A stretch of DNA of 64,000 nucleotides from Bacillota bacterium (lineage in GTDB: Bacteria > Bacillota > Clostridia > Christensenellales > SZUA-584): NCBI GenBank assembly GCA_023406895.1, contig JAEXTV010000016.1, positions 124,001 to 188,000 of the forward strand, given 5' to 3'. The notes under the pieces were generated by a model. That model was given only the letters and a program-made list of their open reading frames with translations. It was not told the DNA's origin and made no database searches. Position 1 is the stretch's first letter. Every line of letters begins with the position of its first letter. The position numbers and the translations under genes are program-made. Shown in pieces: positions 9,008 to 16,744 of the stretch.

Positions 9008-9781
9008 TCAGCCTTTATATTCCCACCCGTGGTCCCCATGATAGATCATGCGGCGTGTCATGCCGCCGTCCACCATGATGTTCTGCCCGTCGATAAAGCC
9101 CGCCTCGTCGCTGCAAAGGTACAACACCATAGACGCGATGTCGGCCGGTTGCCCCACGCGCCCGACCGGATGTTGGGCGGCGTCCGCGGCTGAATAGTCC
9201 GGCGTATAGCCGTCCTCATGCTGGTACGCCCCCGTGTCGATCCACCCGGGGCTCACCGCGTTGACGCGCACTTTGCCCGAAAGACTCACGGCGAGCGCAT
9301 GCGTGAGCGCGCTGATGCCGCCTTTCGCCGCCGTGTAGCTTTCGGTGTCCGGCTCCGACATCAAGTACCGCGTGGATGAAATGTTGACCACCGACGCGCC
9401 CGGCGCAAAATGCTCTGTAAGCAGCAGCGTTAGATAATACGGCGCGGTCACGCCGATGCGCAGCACCTCGTTAAAATCCTCATACGAACAGCGCGAGAGC
9501 AAGCCGCGCTTGCTGATGCACGCGTTGTTGATGAGGAAATCCACCTGCCCGAACGCATCGAGCACGGCTTTCGCGAAACGCTCGAGCGTATTCTTATCGG
9601 CGATATCGCCCTGAAAGAACAGCAGCCTGTCTCCATGCGTTTGAACAAGCTTTTCGCCCGAAACCGCGTCGGTATCGATCACGGCCACGCGTGCGCCCTC
9701 GCTGATGAACGCCTGCACCACGCAGCGCCCGATGCCGTTCGCGCCGCCCGTCACCACGCATATTTTATTCTCAAACCTCAT
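9008..9781 (-). CDS. Short-chain dehydrogenase/reductase (SDR)
   Basis: Protein of 257 residues, the usual classical SDR length. The NAD(P) motif TGGANGIG is at residues 12-19, NNA near residue 86, and the catalytic Ser-Tyr-Lys in ISSTRYLMSEPDTESYTAAKGG. VNAVSPGWIDTG and the C-terminal FIDGQNIMVDGGM are also typical. An acidic residue after the second strand (VIDTD) favours NAD(H). Substrate not assignable. Sugar, sterol or acyl-carrier ketoreductases share this design. AGGAGG precedes the ATG. It is a single-gene unit convergent with the amidase gene. Confidence 0.88.
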   Translation of the reverse strand: MRFENKICVVTGGANGIGRCVVQAFISEGARVAVIDTDAVSGEKLVQTHGDRLLFFQGDIADKNTLERFAKAVLDAFGQVDFLINNACISKRGLLSRCSYEDFNEVLRIGVTAPYYLTLLLTEHFAPGASVVNISSTRYLMSEPDTESYTAAKGGISALTHALAVSLSGKVRVNAVSPGWIDTGAYQHEDGYTPDYSAADAAQHPVGRVGQPADIASMVLYLCSDEAGFIDGQNIMVDGGMTRRMIYHGDHGWEYKG

Positions 9782-9859
9782 GCCGCTGTCCTCCTTTTTG
9801 GTTAAAACATTTTACCATTATTTCATGCAAAGAAAAACACCGTCAGGGCCAAAAACCTC

Positions 9860-9910
9860 TTGACTTATTCCTTATTGTTACTTATTATGACCTTATAGGG
9901 AACTATAAGG
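9860..9910 (+). promoter_or_regulatory. Sigma-A promoter with palindromic operator/hairpin at the start site
   Basis: TTGACT (9860-9865), 17-nt spacer, TATTAT (9883-9888). Three bases further a perfect palindrome follows: CCTTATAG (9891-9898), GGAA, CTATAAGG (9903-9910), covering the expected transcription start. In RNA the loop is GGAA, a GNRA-type tetraloop, and the 3' arm carries the AAGG of the ribosome binding site for the gene at 9920. It may act as an operator for the HTH protein encoded next, or as an RNA hairpin masking the ribosome site. Confidence 0.7.
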
Positions 9911-9919
9911 AGTATCCAT

Positions 9920-10366
9920 ATGAAAGAAACGTACTATACAGTCGAACAGATCGCCGAGCTGCTGCACATGCATGGCAAAACGGTGCAGCGCTATATCCGC
10001 GAGGGCAAGCTGCGCGCCGTGAAAATCGGCAAGGGCTGGCGCGTGCCTGGCCACGATTTGAGCGCGTTCACCGAAGGGGCCAAGCTGTCCGGCAAACCCG
10101 AAGCGATGACGGAACCGCGCGTCAAAGCGTCCGCCGTGATCGATATCGATGTGAGAAGCCGCGACGAAGCAATCCGCATCGTCAACACACTCACGGCATC
10201 CATGAACGCGAAGCCGCCTGAATACGGCCCGTCGTCGATGCAGGCGCAGTTCATCGAGCCCGAGTTCAAGGTGCGCCTCATGCTGTGGGGCGGCGTCCCG
10301 TTCATGTCGGCCATATTGAGCGCCGTTGAAGCGCTCACAGACGAAAATGAGGAGGGTTCTTTATGA
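9920..10366 (+). CDS. Excisionase-type HTH DNA-binding protein
   Basis: Protein of 148 residues. Residues 5-52 (YTVEQIAELLHMHGKTVQRY..GKLRAVKIGKGWRVPGHDL) form the winged HTH domain of excisionase/HTH_17 type. The C-terminal ~80 residues (VIDIDVRSRDEAIRIVNTL..FKVRLMLWGG) are a small alpha/beta region I do not recognise. There is no integrase nearby, so this is more likely a transcriptional regulator than a phage excisionase. It overlaps the following hydrolase gene by four bases (ATGA) and is preceded by a palindrome overlapping its promoter, suggesting self-control of the three-gene operon. Confidence 0.75.
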   Translation: MKETYYTVEQIAELLHMHGKTVQRYIREGKLRAVKIGKGWRVPGHDLSAFTEGAKLSGKPEAMTEPRVKASAVIDIDVRSRDEAIRIVNTLTASMNAKPPEYGPSSMQAQFIEPEFKVRLMLWGGVPFMSAILSAVEALTDENEEGSL

Positions 10367-11184
10367 CCAGCGTGTTTAAGTCGGCAGAGGGGCGCGACAA
10401 GATTCGCGCGTACTACAACCAGATACTGAGCCACTTCCCGTTCGCCCAAAGGATTGAGAAAACGTCTTACGGGCAAACGTTTCTGCTCGAAGCTGGCAGT
10501 GCGCAGAATCCCGCCGTCATATTGCTGCACGGCTCTTGCAGCAACACCGCAATATGGCTCGGCGATATACCCGTTCTCGCGCAGAGGTATCATGTTTTCG
10601 CGGCGGATCTGCCCGGCGAAGCGGGCAACAGCGAAGACATCCGTCCTGACCTTGGCGACTATCCCAAGTGGCTCAACGAACTGCTCGATGCTTTGCAGCT
10701 TGATAAGGCCATTATCATCGGCCATTCGATGGGCGGCTGGCTGGCGCTGCATTTTGCGGCCGCTTACCCGGCACGCGCAGCCCGTTTGGTGCTGCTTGCC
10801 CCCTCGGGCCTCATTGAGCCGGATCAGTCGTTTCTTAAAGCATCGATTGAATCCGTTAACAGCGGTGAATCAGATACGCTCGGCGACACGGTGATGGGCG
10901 ACAACGTTCCGAAACCCGTGGGGGATTTTCTCACTCTGATTATGGAGAATTTCAATCCCGTCACCGGCGCGCTGCCTGTGCTCACAGACAACCAGATGCG
11001 CACGCTCACCATGCCCGTGCTGATGCTGGCCGGAGAAAAAGACGTCACAATGGACCCCGTGAAGGCCGCAGAACGCCTGAAGCAGTTCGTGCCGAAAGCC
11101 GCAACTAAAATTATCGAGAACGCCGCTCATGTGATGACGGGCACGATGGACACTGTGATGCCGTTTTTATTGGAGAAGATTTAA
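10363..11184 (+). CDS. Alpha/beta hydrolase
   Basis: Protein of 273 residues with the alpha/beta hydrolase fold: oxyanion-hole region LLHGSCSNTAIWLGD, nucleophile elbow GHSMGGW (serine near residue 125), acidic residue region MLAGEKDVTMDP near residue 225, and histidine in NAAHVMTG near the end. No signal peptide, so it is cytoplasmic. The fold covers esterases, haloperoxidases and C-C hydrolases, and the substrate is not evident. Translation is coupled to the HTH gene upstream and the DUF4180 gene downstream, whose start codon shares a base with the stop here. Confidence 0.85.
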   Translation: MTSVFKSAEGRDKIRAYYNQILSHFPFAQRIEKTSYGQTFLLEAGSAQNPAVILLHGSCSNTAIWLGDIPVLAQRYHVFAADLPGEAGNSEDIRPDLGDYPKWLNELLDALQLDKAIIIGHSMGGWLALHFAAAYPARAARLVLLAPSGLIEPDQSFLKASIESVNSGESDTLGDTVMGDNVPKPVGDFLTLIMENFNPVTGALPVLTDNQMRTLTMPVLMLAGEKDVTMDPVKAAERLKQFVPKAATKIIENAAHVMTGTMDTVMPFLLEKI

Positions 11185-11540
11185 TGAAATATATGATAAG
11201 AAACGGCCAAACCGTGGCCGTGATCGATCAATCTGTAAAAATAAACGATGTGCAAACGGTGCTCGACCTCATGGCCGACGCGCGGTACGCGGGCGACTGT
11301 ATGGCGATGGCGGTTTATAAGGAAAGCTTTACTGAAGATTTCTTCGATCTCAAAACGCGCTTTGCGGGCGACGTGCTCCAAAAGTTCTCCAACTACCGCT
11401 TCAAGCTCGCCATTGTGGGCGATTTTGGCGTATACAGCAGCAAGGCGCTGCGCGATTTTATCTATGAATGCAACAAAGGCAGCCTTGTGTTTTTCAAAAG
11501 CAGCCTTGAGGAAGCGTTGGAGGCGCTGACACGCGGCTAG
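11184..11540 (+). CDS. DUF4180-domain protein
   Basis: Protein of 118 residues matching the DUF4180 pattern: VIDQSVKINDVQTVLDLMAD, FTEDFFDLKTRFAGDVLQKF, FKLAIVGDFGVYSSKALRDF and FIYECNKGSLVFF. Members are small cytosolic alpha/beta proteins without known biochemical function, often next to regulators and hydrolases. The ATG shares its A with the stop of the hydrolase gene, so it is the third gene of the operon. Its stop codon overlaps the stop of the convergent ATPase gene, an unusually tight tail-to-tail arrangement. Confidence 0.85.
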   Translation: MKYMIRNGQTVAVIDQSVKINDVQTVLDLMADARYAGDCMAMAVYKESFTEDFFDLKTRFAGDVLQKFSNYRFKLAIVGDFGVYSSKALRDFIYECNKGSLVFFKSSLEEALEALTRG

Positions 11541-12265
11541 TCCTCAAACAATATGCGCAGAATCCGCTCGGGCGCTTCCAAAAAGCTGCGCGTAATCTGA
11601 TAATGCTCCGTCTGCTTGTAGTCAACCGGTTTGACGCCGCCGTCCAGCAGCAGTATCTGCGCATTCGGATACGCCATCAGCATCGGCGAATGCGTGGCAA
11701 TGATGAACTGCGAGCCGCCCTGCACGAGGCTGTGCATGCGCGCGAGCAGTGTCATCTGCCGCGACGGGGACAGTGCGGCCTCGGGTTCGTCGAGCAGATA
11801 CAGGCCGCTGCCGCGAAAACGGTTCAGCATCAGCGAGAGAAAGCTCTCGCCGTGTGACTGCGCATGCAGCGACTTACCGCCGTATGAATCTAAAAACGGA
11901 TCGAGCGGGTCGTCGGCCAGCCGGTCCACCTCGGACGCCATATTGTAAAAGCTCTCCGCACGCAGAAAAAAGCCGTCCTTCGGGCGCGGCACGCCCTTAT
12001 TCAGGCGCAGCAGCGTGTGCAGCCCCGAATGTGTTTCCGTTGTATGAAAGTTAAAATCCCTTGATCCGCCCTCCGGGTTAAAGCCGAAATTCACGGCAAT
12101 GGCCTCAAGCAGCGTGGATTTTCCCGAGCCGTTCTCGCCCACAAAAAATGTGACGGGTTTTTTGAGCGTGAGTGTGGTGAGCGCGGCGATAGCCGGAATC
12201 TTAAGCAAATAGCCATCGCCCTCGTCAAGCGGCTCTGTGGTTTTGGAAATGGAATTGATATACAT
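11537..12265 (-). CDS. AAA/ABC-type ATPase of the COG3910 group
   Basis: Protein of 242 residues. Walker A is FFVGENGSGKSTLLEAIA near residues 40-57. An ABC-like signature region is SHGESFLSLMLNRF, Walker B is GLYLLDEPEAALSP, and an H-loop is FIIATHSPMLMAYP. Without transmembrane segments or a partner permease it belongs to the soluble RecF/SMC-like predicted ATPases (COG3910, AAA_23-like). Function unknown; relatives sit in DNA-repair or defence contexts. It stands alone here. No ribosome site is visible, and the promoter is so close to the ATG that the mRNA may be leaderless. Confidence 0.8.
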   Translation of the reverse strand: MYINSISKTTEPLDEGDGYLLKIPAIAALTTLTLKKPVTFFVGENGSGKSTLLEAIAVNFGFNPEGGSRDFNFHTTETHSGLHTLLRLNKGVPRPKDGFFLRAESFYNMASEVDRLADDPLDPFLDSYGGKSLHAQSHGESFLSLMLNRFRGSGLYLLDEPEAALSPSRQMTLLARMHSLVQGGSQFIIATHSPMLMAYPNAQILLLDGGVKPVDYKQTEHYQITRSFLEAPERILRILFED

Positions 12266-12273
12266 AAGGGTAT

Positions 12274-12301
12274 TTTATATCCGATTGTGCGGATGTGCAA
12301 A
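12274..12301 (-). promoter_or_regulatory. Promoter of the ATPase gene, probably leaderless
   Basis: Read on the minus strand: TTTGCA (12301-12296), 16-nt spacer, TATAAA (12279-12274), then eight bases to the ATG at 12265. The start of transcription would fall at or within three bases of the initiation codon, and no Shine-Dalgarno sequence is present. Confidence 0.5.
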
Positions 12302-12307
12302 TATCAT

Positions 12308-12790
12308 TTACCGTGCAAGGACTTTCGGATTCGCATACGCACTCACCAGCGCGTACGGCTCCCAGAGCCCCATGAGGCCGACCCATTGTTTCACAAGGTC
12401 CCGGCCACCGAGCCGCCAGTCTCTCTCAATGGCCGCATGGCACAGCCGCCCCTGCCCCGCGCGCTCATGGTGGCAAAACAGGCATTCAAGCGGCGAGTGG
12501 CCGCTGCCGAACAGCTCACAGAGCCCTTCATGCAAAAACGTGCAGCCGCACCCCCAGCCGCCCTGCCGGGCAAAGCCACCCTCGCAGCCCTTGAAGGCGG
12601 GCGCGAGCACTCCGAATGCGAGATCGGGCGCCATTTCGAGCATCATGCGCGGCGCGAGCCCTGCGGCAAACGCGGCCTGCGCCTCATTCACCGTCCACCA
12701 GCCGGGGCGCATGCAATAGGCCACGCAAATGTCGCAGCTGCACGGTGCCGACGGCCGGTACCGCTCTGAGAGAGTGCGCTTTTTCTTCAT
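12308..12790 (-). CDS. Cysteine-cluster conserved hypothetical protein
   Basis: Protein of 160 residues from the ATG at 12790 (MKKKRTLSER). A GTG seven codons upstream is possible. Rich in cysteines and histidines: PCSCDICVAYCMRPGWW near the N-terminus, CEGG and GCGCTFLHEGLCELFG in the middle, LECLFCHHERAGQGRLCHAAIERDW toward the end. The spacing suggests bound zinc or an iron-sulfur cluster, in the manner of the YkgJ-type cysteine-cluster proteins. I recognise the overall sequence as a conserved hypothetical present in several Bacillota, without known function. It lies just downstream of the TetR regulator gene on the same strand (25 bp), so the two may be co-transcribed. Confidence 0.65.
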   Translation of the reverse strand: MKKKRTLSERYRPSAPCSCDICVAYCMRPGWWTVNEAQAAFAAGLAPRMMLEMAPDLAFGVLAPAFKGCEGGFARQGGWGCGCTFLHEGLCELFGSGHSPLECLFCHHERAGQGRLCHAAIERDWRLGGRDLVKQWVGLMGLWEPYALVSAYANPKVLAR

Positions 12791-12815
12791 GCCCGCCAGC
12801 CTCGCTTTCACAAGA

Positions 12816-13448
12816 TTATGGCTTCATCATTGCGCAGAAGAAATCAATCGTTTTAATCATGTATTTCACAACGCTGTGCACATCCGCGAGGCCGTTATCC
12901 GCCATAAAATACTCTTTGGTCAAGGCGATGGAAATATAGTTATACTGCTCGGCAATAAGCCTCGCATCCACTTTTTTAACCATGTTTCTGTCCATCATTT
13001 TTCGTATCAGGCGTTCATAATAATCTGCGGCTTCGTTGACCACATGCCCATAGTACATCGACGCGGCCTTCTGGTCCTTGTACTTTTCATTGTTGATGAT
13101 CATGGCCGTGTTTTTGAGCAGCGCGCTCACATGGCTGCCAAAATAAAAAAGTATGTTTTTAAAAATCTCCTCCGGCTGCATGATCTCAAGCATCGCGTCG
13201 ATATCCCGGTCGCTGGGACGGCATTCGGGCGCCCCGTGCACGAAGATATCGAACAGCGCATCGCGTATCGCGGCTTTGCCCGAAAAGTGGTTGTAGAGCG
13301 AGCTTTCCTTGATGCCCACGGCTTTCGCGATTTCGCTCATCGGCACGGCATCAAAGCCCTTGTGCGCGAAAAGCTCCGCTGCCGCTTCGAGTATTTTTTG
13401 GGTGGTCTCAATGCCCCGTTTTCGCTTTGCTTTTGCTGCAATTTCCAT
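12816..13448 (-). CDS. TetR/AcrR-family transcriptional regulator
   Basis: Protein of 210 residues with an N-terminal TetR HTH (GIETTQKILEAAAELFAHKG then VPMSEIAKAVGIKESSLYNH), residues 12-60. The all-helical C-terminal ligand domain is divergent, as usual. TetR proteins normally repress a neighbouring exporter or enzyme and themselves; the only same-strand neighbour is the cysteine-cluster protein. AAGGAG precedes the ATG. A strong promoter lies directly upstream, and a 16-bp palindrome near it could be the operator. Confidence 0.88.
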   Translation of the reverse strand: MEIAAKAKRKRGIETTQKILEAAAELFAHKGFDAVPMSEIAKAVGIKESSLYNHFSGKAAIRDALFDIFVHGAPECRPSDRDIDAMLEIMQPEEIFKNILFYFGSHVSALLKNTAMIINNEKYKDQKAASMYYGHVVNEAADYYERLIRKMMDRNMVKKVDARLIAEQYNYISIALTKEYFMADNGLADVHSVVKYMIKTIDFFCAMMKP

Positions 13449-13470
13449 GATGTCACTCCTTTATAGCAGA

Positions 13471-13522
13471 ATTATACATCTATACCTACGTTTTGTAAAT
13501 ATTTATACTAATGTTTATTAGT
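13471..13522 (-). promoter_or_regulatory. Promoter of the tetR-type gene with nearby palindrome
   Basis: On the minus strand TTTACA (13499-13494), 17-nt spacer, TATAAT (13476-13471). Just upstream of the -35 is a 6-4-6 inverted repeat, ACTAAT (13507-13512), GTTT, ATTAGT (13517-13522), of the size bound by TetR dimers. Autorepression is inferred. Confidence 0.65.
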
Positions 13523-13593
13523 TTATTTCTCTGTTAATTGGTCTCTTTCTCTCATCTGATGAGACGTGCCGCAGCTTCAACTCCGTGAAATAT

Positions 13594-13607
13594 CGAACAT
13601 ATTTTCG
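13594..13607. promoter_or_regulatory. Imperfect LexA (DinR) box
   Basis: CGAACATATTTTCG differs from the Gram-positive SOS consensus CGAAC-N4-GTTCG at one base (T for G at position 10). It lies 46 bp upstream of the perfect box at 13654. Confidence 0.6.
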
Positions 13608-13619
13608 ATTAATTTCCTG

Positions 13620-13667
13620 TTGTTTTTTTTGAAGCAGATGCATATAATAAATACGAACATATGTTCG
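13620..13667 (+). promoter_or_regulatory. dinB promoter overlapped by a perfect LexA box
   Basis: TTGTTT (13620-13625), 17-nt spacer, TATAAT (13643-13648). The expected start of transcription (~13655) lies in a perfect SOS box, CGAAC-ATAT-GTTCG (13654-13667). LexA bound here would block initiation, giving DNA-damage induction of polymerase IV. Confidence 0.85.
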
Positions 13668-13678
13668 AGGTTAAGGAA

Positions 13679-14926
13679 ATGAAACAGCGTGTCATTTTGC
13701 ATTCGGATATGAACAATTTCTACGCGAGCGTGGAGTGCGTGCACCGGCCCGAGATAAGAGGCAACCCGGTGGTGGTCGGCGGCGATGAGGAGCTGCGCCA
13801 CGGTATTGTGCTCGCCAAAAATTATATCGCCAAGGCGGCGGGCGTGCGCACGGGCGAGGCGCTCTGGCAGGCGCGTGAAAAATGCCCCGGGCTTGTGGTG
13901 CTGCCGCCGAATTACCCGCTGTACCTGCGCTATGCGAAGCTCGCGCGCCGCATCTATGCGGACTACACCTCGCAGATTGAGCCGTTCGGGCTCGACGAGG
14001 CGTGGCTCGATGTGAGCGGCGAAGACGGCGTTCGCATCGCGAACGAGATCAGAGAGCGCGTTAAGCGCGAGCTTGGGGTCACGGCCTCGGTGGGCGTCAG
14101 CTACAACAAGATATTCGCCAAGCTCGGCTCGGATATCAAAAAACCGGATGCGACCACGCTGATCAGCCGCGATAATTTCAAAACCGTCGCGTGGCCGCTG
14201 CCCGTGGATGATCTGCTCTACGTGGGCCGCGCCACCAAGGCCAAGCTCGTGCGCCTCGGCATCACCACCATCGGCGAGCTCGCCGCCACGCCGCTCTCGC
14301 TGCTGCACGGCCTTTTCGGCAAGGTGGGCGATGTGCTGCATTCGTTTGCGAACGGCTTTGACGAGTCGCCCGTGATGCAGGCGGACGAGGAATCGCTTAT
14401 CAAATCCGTCGGCAACAGCACCACGACCCCGCGCGATTTAACCTGCAACGAGGATATTAAGGTGACGCTGTTTGTGCTCTGCGAAAGCGTCTGCGCGCGC
14501 ATGCGCGAGCACGGCTTTGTGTGCCGCACCGTGGCCATTTCCTTACGCGATAACGAACTTTTCCGTTTTGAGCGTCAATGCAAGCTTTCTCGCCCGTCCC
14601 ACATATCGGGCGAAATCGCGGACGCGGCGATGCGCCTTTTCGCCGAGAATTACAGCTGGCCGCGCCCCATCCGCAGTATCGGCGTGCGCTGCACCGATCT
14701 GGAACCCGCGAGCCAACCGCTTCAGCTTTCGGTGTTTACCGACGAGCGCCGGCGCGAGAAATTCGAAGCGCTCGATGTGGCCGTGGACGAAATCCGTCAC
14801 CGTTTCGGGCACTTTGCGCTGCAGCGCGCGTGCATGCTGGCCGATAAGCCGCTTGGCGGCATCAACCCCAAGGGCGATCATATCATTCACCCCGTGGGCT
14901 TTTTTAAGGATGGCATGGTGAAATGA
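13679..14926 (+). CDS. dinB: DNA polymerase IV (Y-family, error-prone)
   Basis: Protein of 415 residues from the ATG at 13679. An ATG at 13661 lies inside the LexA box and six bases after the predicted transcription start, whereas GAGG at 13667-13670 is well spaced for 13679. Y-family motifs: metal-binding Asp in ILHSDMNNFYASVE, steric-gate region, GIVLAKNYIAKAAGV, the catalytic Asp-Glu pair in EPFGLDEAWLDVSG, and GVSYNKIFAKLGSDIKKPD. Little-finger domain in the last ~120 residues. It carries out translesion synthesis opposite damaged bases. The LexA box places it in the SOS regulon. A small partner gene overlaps its 3' end by four bases. Confidence 0.93.
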   Translation: MKQRVILHSDMNNFYASVECVHRPEIRGNPVVVGGDEELRHGIVLAKNYIAKAAGVRTGEALWQAREKCPGLVVLPPNYPLYLRYAKLARRIYADYTSQIEPFGLDEAWLDVSGEDGVRIANEIRERVKRELGVTASVGVSYNKIFAKLGSDIKKPDATTLISRDNFKTVAWPLPVDDLLYVGRATKAKLVRLGITTIGELAATPLSLLHGLFGKVGDVLHSFANGFDESPVMQADEESLIKSVGNSTTTPRDLTCNEDIKVTLFVLCESVCARMREHGFVCRTVAISLRDNELFRFERQCKLSRPSHISGEIADAAMRLFAENYSWPRPIRSIGVRCTDLEPASQPLQLSVFTDERRREKFEALDVAVDEIRHRFGHFALQRACMLADKPLGGINPKGDHIIHPVGFFKDGMVK

Positions 14927-15186
14927 TAGAAAGACATTACGAAAACCCAAACAAGGTGTATGTGAAGGTGGAGGCGCTTTTCTTCCCGGACGGACGGCTG
15001 GAGCCGGTCGCGTTCTGGTGGGAAAATTCGCGGCGGTACAGCATTGACCGCGTGCTCGAGGTGTGCCGCGCGGCGAGCCTCAAGGCGGGCGGCATCGGCA
15101 TACGGTACACGTGCGTGGTGCGCGGGCATGAAACGTATCTGTTCTTCGAGGAAGACCGCTGGTTCATGGAGCGAAGAACCGGATAG
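14923..15186 (+). CDS. Small protein coupled to DNA polymerase IV
   Basis: Protein of 87 residues with mixed beta strands (KVYVKVEALFFPDGRLEPVA, FWWENSRRYSIDRVLEVC, TYLFFEEDRWFMERR). The pattern 'F-W...R-Y-x-[IV]-x-x-[IV]-L' followed by a C-terminal strand ending in W-x-x-E-R recalls the DUF6504-type proteins found beside ImuB-like Y-family polymerases in other bacteria. I cannot confirm membership. ATGA overlap with dinB and no separate promoter mean it is made together with the polymerase under SOS control, so a role in translesion synthesis, as accessory or regulator, is inferred. Confidence 0.65.
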   Translation: MIERHYENPNKVYVKVEALFFPDGRLEPVAFWWENSRRYSIDRVLEVCRAASLKAGGIGIRYTCVVRGHETYLFFEEDRWFMERRTG

Positions 15187-15325
15187 AAAGATTTAGTTGT
15201 TTTTATTAAGTAACCCAAAGCAGCTAGCATGTAATTTAAACAGTATCAGTCCAAAGTCATTATAGTTTTTAAACAATCATTGGGCATGGCGACGAGCCTA
15301 TATTCTTTGGAGCCCATGAGGTAAA

Positions 15326-15356
15326 AAACCAAAACGGAGTGCATCCATTTTGGTTT
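15326..15356 (-). terminator. Terminator of the ymaF-like gene
   Basis: AAACCAAAA (15326-15334) pairs with TTTTGGTTT (15348-15356). Read on the minus strand the hairpin is followed by TTTTTT, fitting termination of the gene ending at 15387. Confidence 0.7.
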
Positions 15357-15386
15357 GATTATCAGAATATAGGATCATCGATTCAG

Positions 15387-15683
15387 CTACATACCGCCGC
15401 TGAAAACGGATGTGAAGCCCCGCATTGTATGAACGTGCCCTTGAGCGTACTCGGTATCTGCATTGTATTCATGGTAATGCCCATTTCTGGCTGCTATCGG
15501 ACGGGCAGCCGAAATTCTGTATGCATGCAGATGACGGTCGTTAAAAGACGTATCTCCCATTAACAGATGCGTATGCCCCGGAAAGTCAGGGCTGGGGCTT
15601 GTTTCTCCTCTGTAACGGTGTATATGGCCGTCATCAAACGAAGTCTCTCCCATATAATGATGAGTATGCAATGTTTGAGTCAA
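15387..15683 (-). CDS. YmaF-family histidine-rich repeat protein
   Basis: Protein of 98 residues built from four to five copies of a ~20-residue repeat with the pattern H-x-H-x-Y-x-G-x-T-S-x-x-D-G-H-x-H (THHYMGETSFDDGHIHRYRG, then HTHLLMGDTSFNDRHLHAYR). This is the YmaF family (PF12788), known from Bacillus subtilis YmaF, of unknown function. Paired histidines at regular spacing suggest metal binding. No signal peptide. Start codon TTG with GAGGTG seven bases upstream. Single-gene unit with its own terminator. Confidence 0.78.
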   Translation of the reverse strand: MTQTLHTHHYMGETSFDDGHIHRYRGETSPSPDFPGHTHLLMGDTSFNDRHLHAYRISAARPIAARNGHYHEYNADTEYAQGHVHTMRGFTSVFSGGM

Positions 15684-15850
15684 TTTATATCACCTCTTTA
15701 AGTATATTACGCTTTGTATGTATAAGCTGTGACAGTTATACCCGCTAATCAGATTGCAGAATGGCAGACCCCATGATGGGCGCAGATTGCGTCCGTTTCG
15801 TCTCGGGCAGTGCCGGTTGCGGACAGATGGATTTTGCGCAGACAGCCTGT

Positions 15851-15856
15851 TATAAT
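15851..15856 (+). promoter_or_regulatory. -10 box of the SDR gene
   Basis: Perfect TATAAT about 28 bases upstream of the start codon at 15884. The matching -35 region (TGGATT at 15828) is weak. Confidence 0.4.
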
Positions 15857-15883
15857 GAACAAAAACGGAACGGAGACGCGTAC

Positions 15884-16684
15884 ATGCAGGCAAAAAATGT
15901 GCTGGTCACAGGCGCGGCCGGGGGAATGGGCAGCGCCGCGTGCGATCTTCTGACGGATGAAGGGTACCGCGTATGGGGGATCGATCGCGCCGAGCCGCAG
16001 CGGGCGCACGCGTGGCGCTTTATCCGCGCGGATCTCACGGATGCTGTGTCGGTGGCATCCGCAAGCGAAGCGGTCTCTGCGGAGGCGGGCGGATTGTATG
16101 CCATCGTTCATATGGCCGGCGTGTACGATTTAAACTCACTGGTTGAAATGCCGGAGGCGGACTGGTCACGTATCTTCGGCGTCAATCTGTTCGGCCCGTA
16201 CCGGGTGAACCGCGCGTTTGCGCCGCTGCTCGGGCAGGGCAGCCGAATTCTTCTGATCAGCAGCGAGCTTGCACCGCTGGATCCGCTGCCGTTCACGGGG
16301 ATCTACGGTATTACCAAGGCGGCGCTCGAGAAGTATGCCTTTTCGCTGCGCATGGAGCTGCAGCTGCTGGGCATCGGCGTTTCAATCATCCGTCCGGGCG
16401 CGGTCGATACGCAGATTCTCGATATTTCCACGCAAAGGCTGGATGCATTCCGCGAAAACACGCAGCTGTATGCGTGCAACGCGGAAAGATTCCGCAAGAT
16501 CGTGGATCGCGTTGAGGCACGCAAAGTGCCGCCGGAGACAATCGCCCGCGCTGTGAGAAAAGCGCTTGAGGCGCGGCACCCGAAATATGTGTACAACGTC
16601 AACCGCAATCCGCTGCTTTTGCTGCTGAACGCGTTGCCCGCGCGCCTTCAGACGGCAATCATCCGCACGGTGCTCAAGCCGTAG
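15884..16684 (+). CDS. Short-chain dehydrogenase/reductase (SDR)
   Basis: Protein of 266 residues from the ATG at 15884 (GGAGA upstream). NAD(P) motif TGAAGGMG at residues 9-16, acidic residue in WGIDRAEP, and active-site Ser and Tyr-x-x-x-Lys in LLISSELAPLD and FTGIYGITKAALEK. The C-terminal region (ALEARHPKYVYNVNRNPLLLLLNALP..IRTVLKP) is hydrophobic, as in SDRs acting on lipids or retinol-type substrates. Substrate unknown. It is separate from the other SDR at 9.0-9.8 kb and shows only family-level resemblance to it. Confidence 0.88.
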   Translation: MQAKNVLVTGAAGGMGSAACDLLTDEGYRVWGIDRAEPQRAHAWRFIRADLTDAVSVASASEAVSAEAGGLYAIVHMAGVYDLNSLVEMPEADWSRIFGVNLFGPYRVNRAFAPLLGQGSRILLISSELAPLDPLPFTGIYGITKAALEKYAFSLRMELQLLGIGVSIIRPGAVDTQILDISTQRLDAFRENTQLYACNAERFRKIVDRVEARKVPPETIARAVRKALEARHPKYVYNVNRNPLLLLLNALPARLQTAIIRTVLKP

Positions 16685-16744
16685 CTGCTCTATATCTACA
16701 AAAAACATCTTAATCAATTCAAAGGAACGAAAGAGGGCATAAAT

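Noticed and set aside
9920..10366. Phage excisionase indicating a prophage
   Set aside because: Only the HTH domain resembles excisionases. No integrase, phage structural gene or att site is near, and the gene leads a small metabolic-type operon.
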